A stretch of DNA of 64,000 nt. Origin: Bacteroidota bacterium. Its GTDB lineage: Bacteria; Bacteroidota; Bacteroidia; Bacteroidales; JACABE01. Positions 42,128-50,904 of the stretch are shown here, piece by piece; within the stretch, counting starts at the first letter, position 1; each line of letters begins with the position of its first letter. The notes beneath the pieces were generated by a model. The model had not been told where the DNA came from, searched no databases, and saw nothing but the letters and a program-made list of their open reading frames with translations. The position numbers were made by a program, and so were the translations under genes. The DNA lies in contig JAPLDQ010000012.1 of assembly GCA_026391675.1 (NCBI GenBank), positions 1 to 64,000 on the forward strand. Direction: 5' to 3'.

Positions 42128-42748
42128 ATGGAAAATTTTGACAAACAGTTGCATTGGGAAAACATTTATAAAAGCAAGCAACTGACAGAAGTAAGCTGGT
42201 ATCAGCCGATACCGCACACTTCACTGAATTTAATTAAGGACTGTATGCTTCCTTTCACTGCTAAAGTAATTGATATCGGTGGTGGTGATAGTTTTTTGGC
42301 TGACTATTTGCTTGAACTGGGATATCAGGATATTACAGTACTTGACATTTCAGAAACTGCTATTGAAAGGGCTAAAAAGAGACTTGGTGATAATGCAGCT
42401 AAAGTAAAATGGATCGTTTCTGATATTACAGCTTTCAAACCAACTGAAAAATATGATTGCTGGCACGACAGGGCTGCATTTCACTTTCTGACAAATGAAA
42501 ATGAAATTGGTAACTATCTTCAATGCGTTCAACATGCCATTAATACTGACGGAATTTTAATAATCGGATGCTTTTCTGAAAATGGCCCCCGTAAATGCAG
42601 CGGAATAACAATACAACAATATTCGGAAACTTCACTCTCTGCATGTTTTGCACCTTCTTTTGAAAAAATTGATTGTTTTACAATTGACCATAAAACACCC
42701 TTTGATACTCTGCAGAATTTTATTTTCGGCAGATTCAGAAAAAAATAA
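42128..42748 (+). CDS. Class I SAM-dependent methyltransferase
   Basis: 206 residues. The SAM-binding motif I is VIDIGGGDSFLADYLLELG (about 48-66), followed by the acidic loop VLDISETAIERAKKRLG (motif II) and motif III-like YDCWHDRAAFHFL. The start (HWENIYKSKQLTEVSWYQ) is typical of a Bacteroidota and Proteobacteria subgroup of small Methyltransf_25-like enzymes with unknown substrate. It is 18 bp from ogt and probably cotranscribed with it. Confidence 0.85.
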   Translation: MENFDKQLHWENIYKSKQLTEVSWYQPIPHTSLNLIKDCMLPFTAKVIDIGGGDSFLADYLLELGYQDITVLDISETAIERAKKRLGDNAAKVKWIVSDITAFKPTEKYDCWHDRAAFHFLTNENEIGNYLQCVQHAINTDGILIIGCFSENGPRKCSGITIQQYSETSLSACFAPSFEKIDCFTIDHKTPFDTLQNFIFGRFRKK

Positions 42749-42766
42749 GGAGCAGATATCATTGGA

Positions 42767-42799
42767 AAATCTGGCAGGTTTAAAAAACCTGCCAGATTT
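42767..42799. repeat. Hairpin repeat, CTGGCAGGTT type
   Basis: AAATCTGGCAGGTTT (42767-42781), 3-bp loop, AAACCTGCCAGATTT (42785-42799), perfect. It sits in the 72-bp gap between two convergent genes. It has the size and shape of the RAYT-associated hairpins, but a different stem sequence. Confidence 0.75.
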
Positions 42800-42820
42800 A
42801 AACAAATTCAAGAACTATAA

Positions 42821-43324
42821 TTATACAAACACTATCTGGGTTCCATGTCCGTATGACATTTCATACAACTGACCCACGGTAATAATATCTTTTACCTGTT
42901 CGCTGAAATCAGCTTTTGTAAGTTTAAACATTTCAACTGCCAGTTTACAGGCATAAATTTCGCCACCACCGGCTGTAATCATTTCAAGAAATTCATCAAC
43001 AGGAGGTATATCCAATTTATCCATCTCGCTTTTCATCATGGCAGAAACTCCGGCTTCCACACCCGGAATAAGACCCAATAATGTCGGGAAAGGCAGACCA
43101 CCGGGCATACGCATGGCCGGATTACCAACGGTAGCAGTTTTTAAATGTTTCATTTGTTTTTTTGTGATGGCATCCAGACCAAAAAAGGTAAAAAACAATT
43201 TGGTTTCTATACCTTCCATAACGGCACCATTGGCCATAATCAGTGCAGCATATACATCTTCAATGCTGCCTTTGGCACAAATAATCAATATTTTTTTCAA
43301 TGGATTTTCAACTGTATTATTCAT
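42821..43324 (-). CDS. DsrE/DsrF/DrsH-like family protein
   Basis: 167 residues. The Rossmann-like start PLKKILIICAKGSIEDVYAALIMANGAVMEGIETKLFFTFFGLD is that of DsrE-like sulfur-transfer proteins. A conserved Cys at about 124 lies in YACKLAVEMFKL. The family moves persulfide sulfur in sulfur oxidation and tRNA thiolation. It lies in an operon of related functions with the TusE/DsrC, DUF1641 and SQR-like genes upstream of it. Confidence 0.88.
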   Translation of the reverse strand: MNNTVENPLKKILIICAKGSIEDVYAALIMANGAVMEGIETKLFFTFFGLDAITKKQMKHLKTATVGNPAMRMPGGLPFPTLLGLIPGVEAGVSAMMKSEMDKLDIPPVDEFLEMITAGGGEIYACKLAVEMFKLTKADFSEQVKDIITVGQLYEMSYGHGTQIVFV

Positions 43325-43354
43325 ATCAATATGTTTTAAAGTTTTTTAAATAAT

Positions 43355-43666
43355 TTACACACAACTAGATGGTTTTGGAATACCGGCTATTTTTGAAGAT
43401 ATTTTCAAAGGGCCTCCGGGGAATAAATCGTAAAAGCCTTTAATATCAACGATACCAGATTTTCCAACGCTGCGGATACTCAGCGCTTCGCCTTTTTTAA
43501 ATCTTTCACGTAAAAACTCAATGATTTTAAAATGATTATCGCTCAGTGTAAGATTGTACTCTTTGGCTATTTCCAAAGCCATTTCTTTTGTCCATTGATC
43601 AGGATTATTAAAATAACCTTCATCATTAACATCTACATTTACTCCGCAAATTTGTTTTGTTGCCAT
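43355..43666 (-). CDS. TusE/DsrC/DsvC family sulfur relay protein
   Basis: 103 residues. It ends KIAGIPKPSSCV, with the penultimate Cys (Cys-A) that carries the sulfur atom in DsrC and TusE. The second Cys of dissimilatory DsrC, ten residues before, is absent, so this is a single-Cys TusE-type protein. GYFNNPDQWTKEMALEIAKEY and FLRERFKKGEALSIRSVGK are further family blocks. A persulfide relay partner for DsrE and the SQR-like enzyme is likely. Confidence 0.9.
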   Translation of the reverse strand: MATKQICGVNVDVNDEGYFNNPDQWTKEMALEIAKEYNLTLSDNHFKIIEFLRERFKKGEALSIRSVGKSGIVDIKGFYDLFPGGPLKISSKIAGIPKPSSCV

Positions 43667-43690
43667 AATTTTAATTTTTTAGTTATTAAT

Positions 43691-44359
43691 TTATACGTTT
43701 TTTTGACTCATATTTTTCATAAAATTTATCATCATACCCATACCACGACGCATTTCGGGCGTATGCATTTCCTTATAAACCTGCCACATGGAGTATTCAG
43801 GAACATTTTCGGTTTCCAGCTTATTGAATACTTTAACCGCAGTGTTAATGGCCTTGAGCATTTCGGGCTGGGTAATGTTTTTAACGGTTTCAAGAATATT
43901 CACCACATTATCGGCTAAAAGACTGATATCTTCAGGGCTGAAATGCGTCACCACATTATCAATCATTCTCGAAATCTGGTTGAGATAGATAAAATATCCC
44001 TTCTGTTCAAATTCTGCCAGTTTATGGGTGATTTCAATAATTACTTCATTGGCAATAGGTCCGGCATCGCGCATAAAATCGAGCGTACTTTCGAGCATCT
44101 GAAGCAGTTCATTGAAATTCTTCACATTCTTTACCAGGCGAATCATCAGAAGTTTTACTTCTTCGGGATTGATTTCCACCGCACGATTATCCAGTTCACT
44201 GACTGCAGAATGATAAATATCTGTTGCTACTATCGAAATGTCCGACATCAGATCATTAACCGAAGAGGTCTGGGCATTCTGAGTTTTCAGGTATTCCAGC
44301 ACATCATCCAGCTTACGGTTGATATCATTGATCTGTTTTTGCATTGTTTGTTCTTCCAT
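43691..44359 (-). CDS. DUF1641 family protein
   Basis: 222 residues, predicted mostly helical. DUF1641-type features: LNDILEYLKT-like helix near the start (LDDVLEYLKTQ), then repeated long helices (LMIRLVKNVKNFNELLQMLESTLDFM, LADNVVNILETVKNI) and the final MRRGMGMMINFMKN. The family is found next to SQR-like oxidoreductases and sulfur-transfer proteins in many bacteria and archaea; its function is unknown. It is 12 bp from the SQR-like gene. Confidence 0.85.
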   Translation of the reverse strand: MEEQTMQKQINDINRKLDDVLEYLKTQNAQTSSVNDLMSDISIVATDIYHSAVSELDNRAVEINPEEVKLLMIRLVKNVKNFNELLQMLESTLDFMRDAGPIANEVIIEITHKLAEFEQKGYFIYLNQISRMIDNVVTHFSPEDISLLADNVVNILETVKNITQPEMLKAINTAVKVFNKLETENVPEYSMWQVYKEMHTPEMRRGMGMMINFMKNMSQKNV

Positions 44360-44371
44360 TTTGTTTTTCGA

Positions 44372-45610
44372 TTAATAGGATTGAACTTTTTTACCTGCCA
44401 GTGACATGTCTGCTTTCATAGGTAATTCTTTACCTTTCAGCAAAATATGCCAGTAAATCCAACGAAACATTATTTTTCCATAATGGTTGATTTTGGTGTT
44501 TTTCAACAAGCCGAAAGGTCCGATACCCGGTAATGGAAAAGTTCCCGGTAATGGTTCTGTAGTATAGTTGAAATCAATGAGGGCACCTTTACCATAGCCG
44601 GTTTCGATATAACAGTTGGCATGACCATCAAATTTGGCTTTCAGTTCACGGCCTTCGATAAATTCCATTATGTTTTCCATTAATATTTCTGATGCAAAAT
44701 GGGCCACAGATCCTGCCTTGGAAGCCGGAATATTGGATGCATCGCCCAATACAAAAATATTTTTATGGTTTTCCATTTGTAAAGTCTGTTTATCAACAGG
44801 TACAAGATTCAGATCACCTGCCAGTCCGCTTTTGCTGAGGAAATCAGCACCCATATTTACAGGAACAATCACCAGAGCATCAAAATCAACTTCCTTTTCA
44901 TCATATGAAATCAGTTTCTGAGCATCGTTATCCACTCTTTCGATATAAAAGTCAGGAATAATTTTTACGTTCTTCTCAATAAGCAATTCACTCAGCATTT
45001 TAGTGGCAATAGGTTTGGTAAATGCACCGGGTAAAGGTGTTACGAATGAAATATCAACTTTATCACGCATACCGTGTTCAGTAAAGAATGCTTCTGCCAG
45101 ACAAACAAATTCAATGGGTGCAACCGGGCATTTGAACGGCATTTCTGCAATGGCCATAACCAGTTTACCACCCTGCCAGGTTTTAAAGAATTTTTGTAAA
45201 GCCAGAGCACCTTCCAGCGTATAAAAATCAAAAATCTTATTGTACCATAATTTATCTTTCAAACCGGGTGTTTCTTCAGGTCTCGTTTGAACACCTGTTG
45301 CAATAAGAAGCAAATCGTAATTAAACACTTTGCCATTTTCTAATTTTACCTGATTTTTATCAGCATCCACTATATCTATTGTCTCAAAAACCATTTCAAC
45401 GCCGGCAGGGATAAAATCTGCCTTTGGTTTTATCACATCCTGTTTTTGATAAATACCAAAAGGAATAAATAAAAATCCGGGCTGGTAATAATGCGTTTTA
45501 AACTGATCAATTATGGTAATACTCCATTCTTCGATATCCAATGCTTTACGCAATTTATTTGCCATCATGGTTCCGGCAGTACCTGCTCCAAGAATCACTA
45601 TTTTTTTCAT
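44372..45610 (-). CDS. FAD-dependent oxidoreductase, sulfide:quinone oxidoreductase-like
   Basis: 412 residues. The FAD dinucleotide motif GAGTAGTMMANKL is at 8-20, the second (ATGVQTRPEETPG) at about 104-116, and the late FAD motif FVLGDASNIP at 286-295. Candidate redox Cys residues are 161 (FKCPVAPIE), 170 and 333 (ANCYIETG), the first and last at positions expected for SQR. It would oxidise sulfide or persulfide and reduce a quinone at the membrane. First gene of the sulfur operon and divergent from the FNR-like regulator. Confidence 0.88.
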   Translation of the reverse strand: MKKIVILGAGTAGTMMANKLRKALDIEEWSITIIDQFKTHYYQPGFLFIPFGIYQKQDVIKPKADFIPAGVEMVFETIDIVDADKNQVKLENGKVFNYDLLLIATGVQTRPEETPGLKDKLWYNKIFDFYTLEGALALQKFFKTWQGGKLVMAIAEMPFKCPVAPIEFVCLAEAFFTEHGMRDKVDISFVTPLPGAFTKPIATKMLSELLIEKNVKIIPDFYIERVDNDAQKLISYDEKEVDFDALVIVPVNMGADFLSKSGLAGDLNLVPVDKQTLQMENHKNIFVLGDASNIPASKAGSVAHFASEILMENIMEFIEGRELKAKFDGHANCYIETGYGKGALIDFNYTTEPLPGTFPLPGIGPFGLLKNTKINHYGKIMFRWIYWHILLKGKELPMKADMSLAGKKVQSY

Positions 45611-45692
45611 AATTAGATGATTTTTTATTATTAAGTTTGTACGAGAATTTTGGTAAAATTAGATATGAATTTTTGATTGTTAATCATTTCAC

Positions 45693-45727
45693 AATATGAT
45701 AAAAATCATATTATGATAATTATCATA
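45693..45727. promoter_or_regulatory. Two FNR/CRP-type operators in the divergent gap
   Basis: AATATGATAAAAATCATATT (45693-45712) and TATGATAATTATCATA (45712-45727) are each perfect inverted repeats. Their cores, ATGAT-N4-ATCAT, match the FNR consensus TTGAT-N4-ATCAA at eight of ten fixed positions, and their centres are 17 bp apart. They lie 11-45 bp before the regulator gene and 83-117 bp before the SQR-like gene. Confidence 0.75.
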
Positions 45728-45737
45728 CCATTAAAAA

Positions 45738-46454
45738 ATGAATATGGATAAAAATCCTGAGAATAAAGTCTTATTGTCCTGTTCCTGTGAAAACTGCGAG
45801 CTGAAAAGTTTATTCTTTAATCATTTTGAAAAAGCTGAACTTGATAAGATATGCTCAGATAAAATTGAAAGAACGTATAAAAAAGGTCAAACAATTTTTA
45901 AACAGGGTGATGAAATTAAGGACTTTATATACTTGAAAAGCGGTTTGGTTAAATTATTCAGACAAACAGAAAATAATAAGGAACAAATCATTGCCATAGC
46001 TAAACCATTGGATTTTGTTAGTATATTGGGTGTATTTTCAACAAAATTTTTCAGTTATTCAGTAACAGCATTAGAAGAATCAGTTACCTGTTCCATTGAT
46101 ATTAAAACAATTACCGAATTAGCCTTATCCAGTTCACACCTGGCTTTTAATATTCTTGAAAAGATAAGCAGTACCACAGATAGAATAATAATTGATATGA
46201 TGAATATCCGCGAAAAGCATTTACGTGGTAGAATTGCTGTTATTTTGCTTCAGTTTGCTGAAAATATTTATCAGAAAAATGAATTTGAATTGCCCATTTC
46301 ACGCAAAGAACTGGCTGAATATATTGGTATGACTACCGAAAACGTTATCCGGATATTGTCGGAATTCAGAAAAGACAAACTCATCAAAATTAACGGTAAA
46401 GGAATTGAAATATCTGATTATTTAAGACTTAAACAAATTGCTGACTTTGGTTAA
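45738..46454 (+). CDS. Crp/Fnr family transcriptional regulator
   Basis: 238 residues. An N-terminal Cys cluster (C15, C17, C20 and C39) resembles FNR iron-sulfur ligands but with different spacing (C-x-C-x2-C). The cyclic-nucleotide-type beta-roll spans about 45-130 (KGQTIFKQGDEIKDFIYLKSGLVKLF). The C-terminal helix-turn-helix is SRKELAEYIGMTTENVIRILSEF. It probably senses oxygen or redox state and binds the two nearby palindromes, controlling itself and the sulfur operon (inference). Confidence 0.9.
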   Translation: MNMDKNPENKVLLSCSCENCELKSLFFNHFEKAELDKICSDKIERTYKKGQTIFKQGDEIKDFIYLKSGLVKLFRQTENNKEQIIAIAKPLDFVSILGVFSTKFFSYSVTALEESVTCSIDIKTITELALSSSHLAFNILEKISSTTDRIIIDMMNIREKHLRGRIAVILLQFAENIYQKNEFELPISRKELAEYIGMTTENVIRILSEFRKDKLIKINGKGIEISDYLRLKQIADFG

Positions 46455-46457
46455 ATC

Positions 46458-47513
46458 TTAATCTTCATTTTCTTTTAGTGCATCCCATCCCTGAGCTGTC
46501 AATGGAATAGCCGCACCCGATGAAGTAATAAGATTGGCTCCGCTGTTTTTATCTGTAATATGCCCGATAATATGCACATCTTTAAGGCTTTTCAGCTTCT
46601 CAAAATCACTGATTTCAGCAGTAAACAACACTTCATAATCTTCACCACCGCTTAAGGCAGCTATTGTTGGAATCAGTTTAAATTCTTCAGCAAGTATGGA
46701 AGTGCTGGCATCAATCGGAATTTTATCTTCATATAAACTACAACCTTTATCTGATTGCTTGCAAATATGAAGGATTTCAGAAGCCAGACCATCTGAAATG
46801 TCAATCATAGCAGTTGGTTTAATATTATTTTCTTTCAAAAGCTTAATAATATCAAGTCTGGCTTCAGGTTTTAACTGACGTTGAAGTATATAATCGTAAC
46901 CCAGCAATTCCGGTTGAGAAGCAGGATTGGCTTTATACACTTCTTTTTCGCGTTCAAGCAATAACAGACCCAGATAAGCTGCGCCCAGATTGCCGCTCAC
47001 GCATAATAAATTACTTTCCTGAGCACCGTTGCGGTATACAATATCTTCCTTTGCAGCTTCGCCAAGAATAGTCATGGAAATAAACAATCCGGAAGTACTT
47101 GAAGTGGTATCACCACCAACCAGATCAACCTTATATTTTTCGCAGGCGAGTTTAATGCCGTCATAAAGTTCTTCCAGGGCTTCAACAGAAAAACGATTGG
47201 AAACAGCAATGGCAACCAGTAATTGTTTTGGCGTGCCATTCATTGCTACTATATCAGAAAAATTCACAACAGCTGCTTTATATCCCAGATGTTTCAAAGG
47301 AGTGTAAGACAAATCAAAATGAATACCTTCAACCAGTAAATCGGTAGAAACCAGCATTTGTTTTTCCTTATTATCAATAACTGCAGCATCATCACCTACT
47401 CCTTTAATGGTGGAAGCATTCCTATTTTTCAGGTCTTTGCATAAATGGTCAATTAATCCAAATTCGCCCAATTCTCCTAATTCTGTTCTTTTTTTTGATC
47501 TGTCTTCAAACAT
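46458..47513 (-). CDS. thiL: Thiamine-monophosphate kinase
   Basis: 351 residues. It phosphorylates thiamine phosphate to thiamine diphosphate with ATP. Motifs: GVGDDAAVI near residue 40, STDLLVEGIHFDLSYTP (metal and substrate binding), VGGDTTSSTSGLFISMTILGE, MIDISDGLASE, and SGGEDYEVLF. It is convergent with the regulator gene (3-bp gap). A TAATTTTG -7 box on the minus strand is at 47537-47544. Thiamine diphosphate is the OdhA cofactor, so this is a functional though distant link. Confidence 0.95.
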   Translation of the reverse strand: MFEDRSKKRTELGELGEFGLIDHLCKDLKNRNASTIKGVGDDAAVIDNKEKQMLVSTDLLVEGIHFDLSYTPLKHLGYKAAVVNFSDIVAMNGTPKQLLVAIAVSNRFSVEALEELYDGIKLACEKYKVDLVGGDTTSSTSGLFISMTILGEAAKEDIVYRNGAQESNLLCVSGNLGAAYLGLLLLEREKEVYKANPASQPELLGYDYILQRQLKPEARLDIIKLLKENNIKPTAMIDISDGLASEILHICKQSDKGCSLYEDKIPIDASTSILAEEFKLIPTIAALSGGEDYEVLFTAEISDFEKLKSLKDVHIIGHITDKNSGANLITSSGAAIPLTAQGWDALKENED

Positions 47514-47536
47514 GCTGTGATATATAAATTTGGCTG

Positions 47537-47544
47537 CAAAATTA
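47537..47544 (-). promoter_or_regulatory. -7 box (TAATTTTG) of thiL
   Basis: The minus strand reads TAATTTTG 24-31 bp before the thiL start. The rest of the 323-bp thiL-sufB gap is AT-rich; apart from this and the sufB promoter at 47761-47791 I see no gene in it. Confidence 0.45.
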
Positions 47545-47760
47545 CCAAAGTTTTCAAAATAAATGGCTAAAAATTTGTATTAAATTGATTTACTATAATT
47601 TAGAAGTTAGAAATTAATAATTAGAAATAAAAAGATTTAGTTTGTTTGATTTTTTATTATCCGTTAAATTTAATTTATTTCTGATTAGAGTATATGCAAA
47701 ACAGCGAAACATTTACCCTGTTTCATTGTTATATTTTTAGCAAAATAAATCTTAATATTA

Positions 47761-47791
47761 TTGTAACAGAACTTCAAAAATTATACATTTG
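47761..47791 (+). promoter_or_regulatory. Promoter of the suf operon
   Basis: TTG at 47761-47763 and TACATTTG at 47784-47791, 20 bp apart, match the Bacteroidota consensus. The sufB start is 45 bp further on. Confidence 0.6.
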
Positions 47792-47836
47792 CATTTTATT
47801 TGTAATTAATCTAAATTATACAATTTCATACTATTC

Positions 47837-49285
47837 ATGACAAACGAAAAGAACCATATTCTTAAAGAAGTAACCAACAGCGAATACAAATGGGGCTTTA
47901 TTACTGACATTGAAGCAGACGAAGCTCCCAGAGGGCTTTCTGAAGATACTGTCCGCTTTATTTCAGCTAAAAAAAACGAGCCTGAATTTTTATTGGAATT
48001 TCGTTTAAAAGCATTCAGGAAATGGAAAGAAATGGAACAACCCCAATGGGCTCATTTAAAAATACCAACTATTGATTATCAGGATATTATTTATTATTCT
48101 GCACCTAAAAAGAATAAAGAGCTATCAAGTCTGGATGAAGTTGATCCTGTTTTACTTGAAACCTTTAAAAAATTAGGCATTTCGCTGGACGAGCAAAAAA
48201 AGCTGTCCGGTGTGGCCGTTGACGCTGTAATTGACAGTGTTTCTGTAAAAACTACTTTTACCGAAACGTTGTCAAAACAAGGTATTATATTTTGTTCTTT
48301 CAGTGATGCAGTTCAGCATCACCCTGATTTAATCAAGCAATACATGGGTTCTGTTGTGCCTTATGGTGATAATTATTTTGCAGCACTTAATTCAGCTGTT
48401 TTCAGCGATGGGTCATTTTGCTATATTCCAAAAGGTGTTAAATGTCCGGTAGAATTATCTACCTATTTCCGTATCAATGCAGCCAATACCGGTCAGTTTG
48501 AAAGAACGCTGATTATTGCTGATGAAGGTGCTTATGTAAGTTATATGGAAGGCTGTACAGCACCTCAGCGTGATGAAAATCAATTGCATGCTGCTATAGT
48601 AGAGATAGTGGCAATGAAAGATGCAGAAGTTAAATATTCAACAGTTCAGAACTGGTATCCCGGAGATAAAAATGGTTTGGGCGGGATTTTTAATTTTGTT
48701 ACCAAACGTGGAATCTGCAAAGGAAGTAATTCAAAAATTTCATGGACACAGGTAGAAACAGGCTCAGCCATTACCTGGAAATATCCAAGCTGCATCTTAT
48801 TGGGAGATAACTCTGTAGGTGAATTCTATTCTGTGGCAATCACCAATAATCACCAGCAGGCTGATACCGGCAGTAAGATGATACATTTAGGTAAAAATAC
48901 AAAGAGTACCATTATTTCAAAGGGGATTTCGGCAGGATTCAGCAATAACAGCTATCGTGGATTGGTTAAGATTGCTAAAAATGCTGTAAATTCAAGAAAT
49001 TATTCACAATGCGATTCATTGCTGATGGGTGACAAATGCGGTGCCCATACCTGGCCTTATATCAAGGCTGAAAACTCTTCATCCATAATTGAACATGAAG
49101 CAACTACTTCCAAGATTTCTGAAGACCAGTTGTTCTATTGCCAGCAAAGGGGAATTTCAACTGAAAGTGCGATTGGTTTGATTGTTAATGGTTATGCCAA
49201 GGAAGTTTTAAATAAATTACCGATGGAATTTGCTGTTGAAGCACAAAAATTACTATCGATTAGTCTGGAAGGCAGCGTTGGATAG
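47837..49285 (+). CDS. sufB: Fe-S cluster assembly protein SufB
   Basis: 482 residues. SufB forms the scaffold with SufC and SufD on which iron-sulfur clusters are built. Landmarks: [25 protein letters not shown] at the start, [55 protein letters not shown], and [22 protein letters not shown] with the conserved Cys. First gene of the suf operon. Unusually, the next gene is not sufC but a small membrane protein gene bounded by direct repeats. Confidence 0.97.
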   Translation: MTNEKNHILKEVTNSEYKWGFITDIEADEAPRGLSEDTVRFISAKKNEPEFLLEFRLKAFRKWKEMEQPQWAHLKIPTIDYQDIIYYSAPKKNKELSSLDEVDPVLLETFKKLGISLDEQKKLSGVAVDAVIDSVSVKTTFTETLSKQGIIFCSFSDAVQHHPDLIKQYMGSVVPYGDNYFAALNSAVFSDGSFCYIPKGVKCPVELSTYFRINAANTGQFERTLIIADEGAYVSYMEGCTAPQRDENQLHAAIVEIVAMKDAEVKYSTVQNWYPGDKNGLGGIFNFVTKRGICKGSNSKISWTQVETGSAITWKYPSCILLGDNSVGEFYSVAITNNHQQADTGSKMIHLGKNTKSTIISKGISAGFSNNSYRGLVKIAKNAVNSRNYSQCDSLLMGDKCGAHTWPYIKAENSSSIIEHEATTSKISEDQLFYCQQRGISTESAIGLIVNGYAKEVLNKLPMEFAVEAQKLLSISLEGSVG

Positions 49286-49297
49286 TTATGAGTTATG

Positions 49298-49616
49298 AAT
49301 TATAAGTTATAAATTATTCGCAATTATGGATGGAAACAGCAGATTTATATATAAATGGGGGGAAAAAAGAGTTCAAAATAAATGGAAGTATTACTTTATT
49401 TATGGTTCACTTCTAAAGGGGGGAGAACTTACAATAATATTAACTTTTGTTAATTTAATAATGAAAGATTTTTCATTATTAAAATTCATTTTAAGTTTAC
49501 TCATCTCTTTAATTTTCGGCTTTTTTTATGGTATATGGAAATGGAAATACAATGAAAAAAAATATCAAAGCAATTTAAAAACAGTAAAAAAATAATTATA
49601 AATTATAAGTTATAAA
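49298..49616. repeat. 16-bp direct repeats flanking the small membrane gene
   Basis: AATTATAAGTTATAAA occurs at 49298-49313 and again at 49601-49616, bracketing the 89-residue frame. Similar GAGTTATGAGTTATGAA sequence precedes the left copy and is also found at 20470-20491 and, inverted, at 28350-28378. Confidence 0.75.
49326..49595 (+). CDS. Small two-helix membrane protein inserted between sufB and sufC
   Basis: 89 residues. A basic N-terminus (NSRFIYKWGEKRVQNKWKYY) is followed by two hydrophobic segments (GELTIILTFVNLIM and LLKFILSLLISLIFGFFYGIW) and a basic tail. I do not recognise the family. It could be a chance frame in the insertion, but the codon pattern and charge distribution look genuine. 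It is not part of any known Suf system, and it is enclosed by 16-bp direct repeats. Confidence 0.5.
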   Translation: MDGNSRFIYKWGEKRVQNKWKYYFIYGSLLKGGELTIILTFVNLIMKDFSLLKFILSLLISLIFGFFYGIWKWKYNEKKYQSNLKTVKK

Positions 49617-49681
49617 CATTGAATACTTTATAAAAATACGTTATAAACATTCAGCTTTATGAACTTTATAAACTGCAAAAT

Positions 49682-50434
49682 ATGTTACTTAAAATTAAAA
49701 ACTTACATGCCTCAATCAATGGCAAAGAAATTTTAAAAGGTGTAAATCTGGAAGTTAATAAAGGCGAAGTACATGCCATAATGGGACCCAACGGAACGGG
49801 TAAAAGTACGCTGGCTTCGGTAATTGCCGGACGCGAAGTATTTGAAGTAACCAAAGGGGAAGTGCTTTACAAAGGCAAAAATTTACTGGATATACCTGTA
49901 GAAGCGCGTGCCTGTGAAGGCATTTTTCTGGGATTTCAATATCCTGTTGAAATTCCCGGTGTTAGCATGACAAATTTTATGCGTACTGCTGTGAATGAAC
50001 AACGCAAATACCATGGTTTAGATCCAATTCCTTCAGGTGAATTCCTTCGCTTGATGGAAGAAAAGAAGAAGATGGTTGAAATTACCGCCAAACTTACCAA
50101 CCGTTCAGTAAACGAAGGATTTTCGGGTGGTGAAAAGAAGAAAAATGAAATATTTCAAATGGCCATGTTAAATCCGACATTGTCTGTATTGGACGAAACA
50201 GACTCAGGACTTGATATTGATGCCTTACGCATAGTGGCAAATGGCGTTAACAAATTGCGCAGCAAGGAAAATGCAACAATAGTTATCACACATTACCAGC
50301 GATTACTGGATTATATCGTTCCTGATTTTGTACATGTATTGTTCGAAGGCAGAATAGTGAAATCAGGAGGTAAAGAACTCGCACTGGAACTGGAAAGCAA
50401 AGGTTACGAATGGATTAAGGATGGGATTTCATAA
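49682..50434 (+). CDS. sufC: Fe-S cluster assembly ATPase SufC
   Basis: 250 residues. Walker A GPNGTGKST at about 38-46, signature FSGGEKKKNE at about 144-153, Walker B LSVLDETDSGLDID. The FQYPVEIPGVSMTNFM segment is specific to SufC. It drives cluster assembly with SufB and SufD in the cytoplasm. A GxxExxY gene follows before sufD. Confidence 0.97.
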   Translation: MLLKIKNLHASINGKEILKGVNLEVNKGEVHAIMGPNGTGKSTLASVIAGREVFEVTKGEVLYKGKNLLDIPVEARACEGIFLGFQYPVEIPGVSMTNFMRTAVNEQRKYHGLDPIPSGEFLRLMEEKKKMVEITAKLTNRSVNEGFSGGEKKKNEIFQMAMLNPTLSVLDETDSGLDIDALRIVANGVNKLRSKENATIVITHYQRLLDYIVPDFVHVLFEGRIVKSGGKELALELESKGYEWIKDGIS

Positions 50435-50444
50435 ATAATTTATT

Positions 50445-50904
50445 ACACAGAGTTTCACAGAGTTAAAAAAGAGAAATATAATTAACATTATACTTTAAAT
50501 GGAAGAAAATCTGATTACTGAAAAAATAATTGGATGCGCAATTGAAGTTCATCGAAGCTTAGGACCAGGATTATTAGAGTCAGCTTATGAAGAATGTTTA
50601 TATTATGAACTTTGTAATAAAGGATTAAATGTTGAAAGACAAAAGCCAGTCCCTGTAATATATAAAGATATAAAACTTGATTATGGTTATAGGATTGACT
50701 TATTGGTTGAGAATAGAATTGTCATAGAATTAAAAGTTGTTGATGCATTTAATCCTGTCCATGAAGCCCAAATATTAACTTATATGAAGTTTGCTAAAAA
50801 ATCTACCGGTTTATTAATAAATTTCAATGTGAGTTTATTGAAAAATGGAATAAAAAGATATAAACTTTAACAACCTTTGTGTAACTCTGTGAAAATCTCT
50901 GTGT
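50445..50904. mobile_element. Inverted-repeat-bounded cassette containing a GxxExxY gene
   Basis: The left end ACACAGAGTTTCACAGAGTTA (50445-50465) is matched at the right end by its complement TAACTCTGTGAAA (50882-50894) plus a two-base insertion and CTCTGTGT (50897-50904). The unit is about 460 bp and contains one gene. The right end continues with a further TTCTCTGTGAAAC copy at 50905-50917. No target duplication was found by eye. I infer a mobile or once-mobile cassette between sufC and sufD. Confidence 0.65.
50499..50870 (+). CDS. GxxExxY family protein, probable PD-(D/E)xK nuclease-like
   Basis: 123 residues. The name-giving motif is G24-L-L-E27-S-A-Y30. D67 in YRIDLLV and E77-L-K79 in VIELKV form the D...ExK pattern of PD-(D/E)xK nucleases. 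The family is widespread in Bacteroidota in many copies and has no assigned role. It is located within an inverted-repeat-bounded unit between sufC and sufD. A host function in cluster assembly is unlikely. Confidence 0.85.
   Translation: MEENLITEKIIGCAIEVHRSLGPGLLESAYEECLYYELCNKGLNVERQKPVPVIYKDIKLDYGYRIDLLVENRIVIELKVVDAFNPVHEAQILTYMKFAKKSTGLLINFNVSLLKNGIKRYKL

Noticed and set aside
49326-49595. A known Suf subunit (SufE, SufU or SufA) in the sufB-sufC gap
   Set aside because: The protein is two membrane helices with basic ends; no conserved Cys or Suf motif is present.
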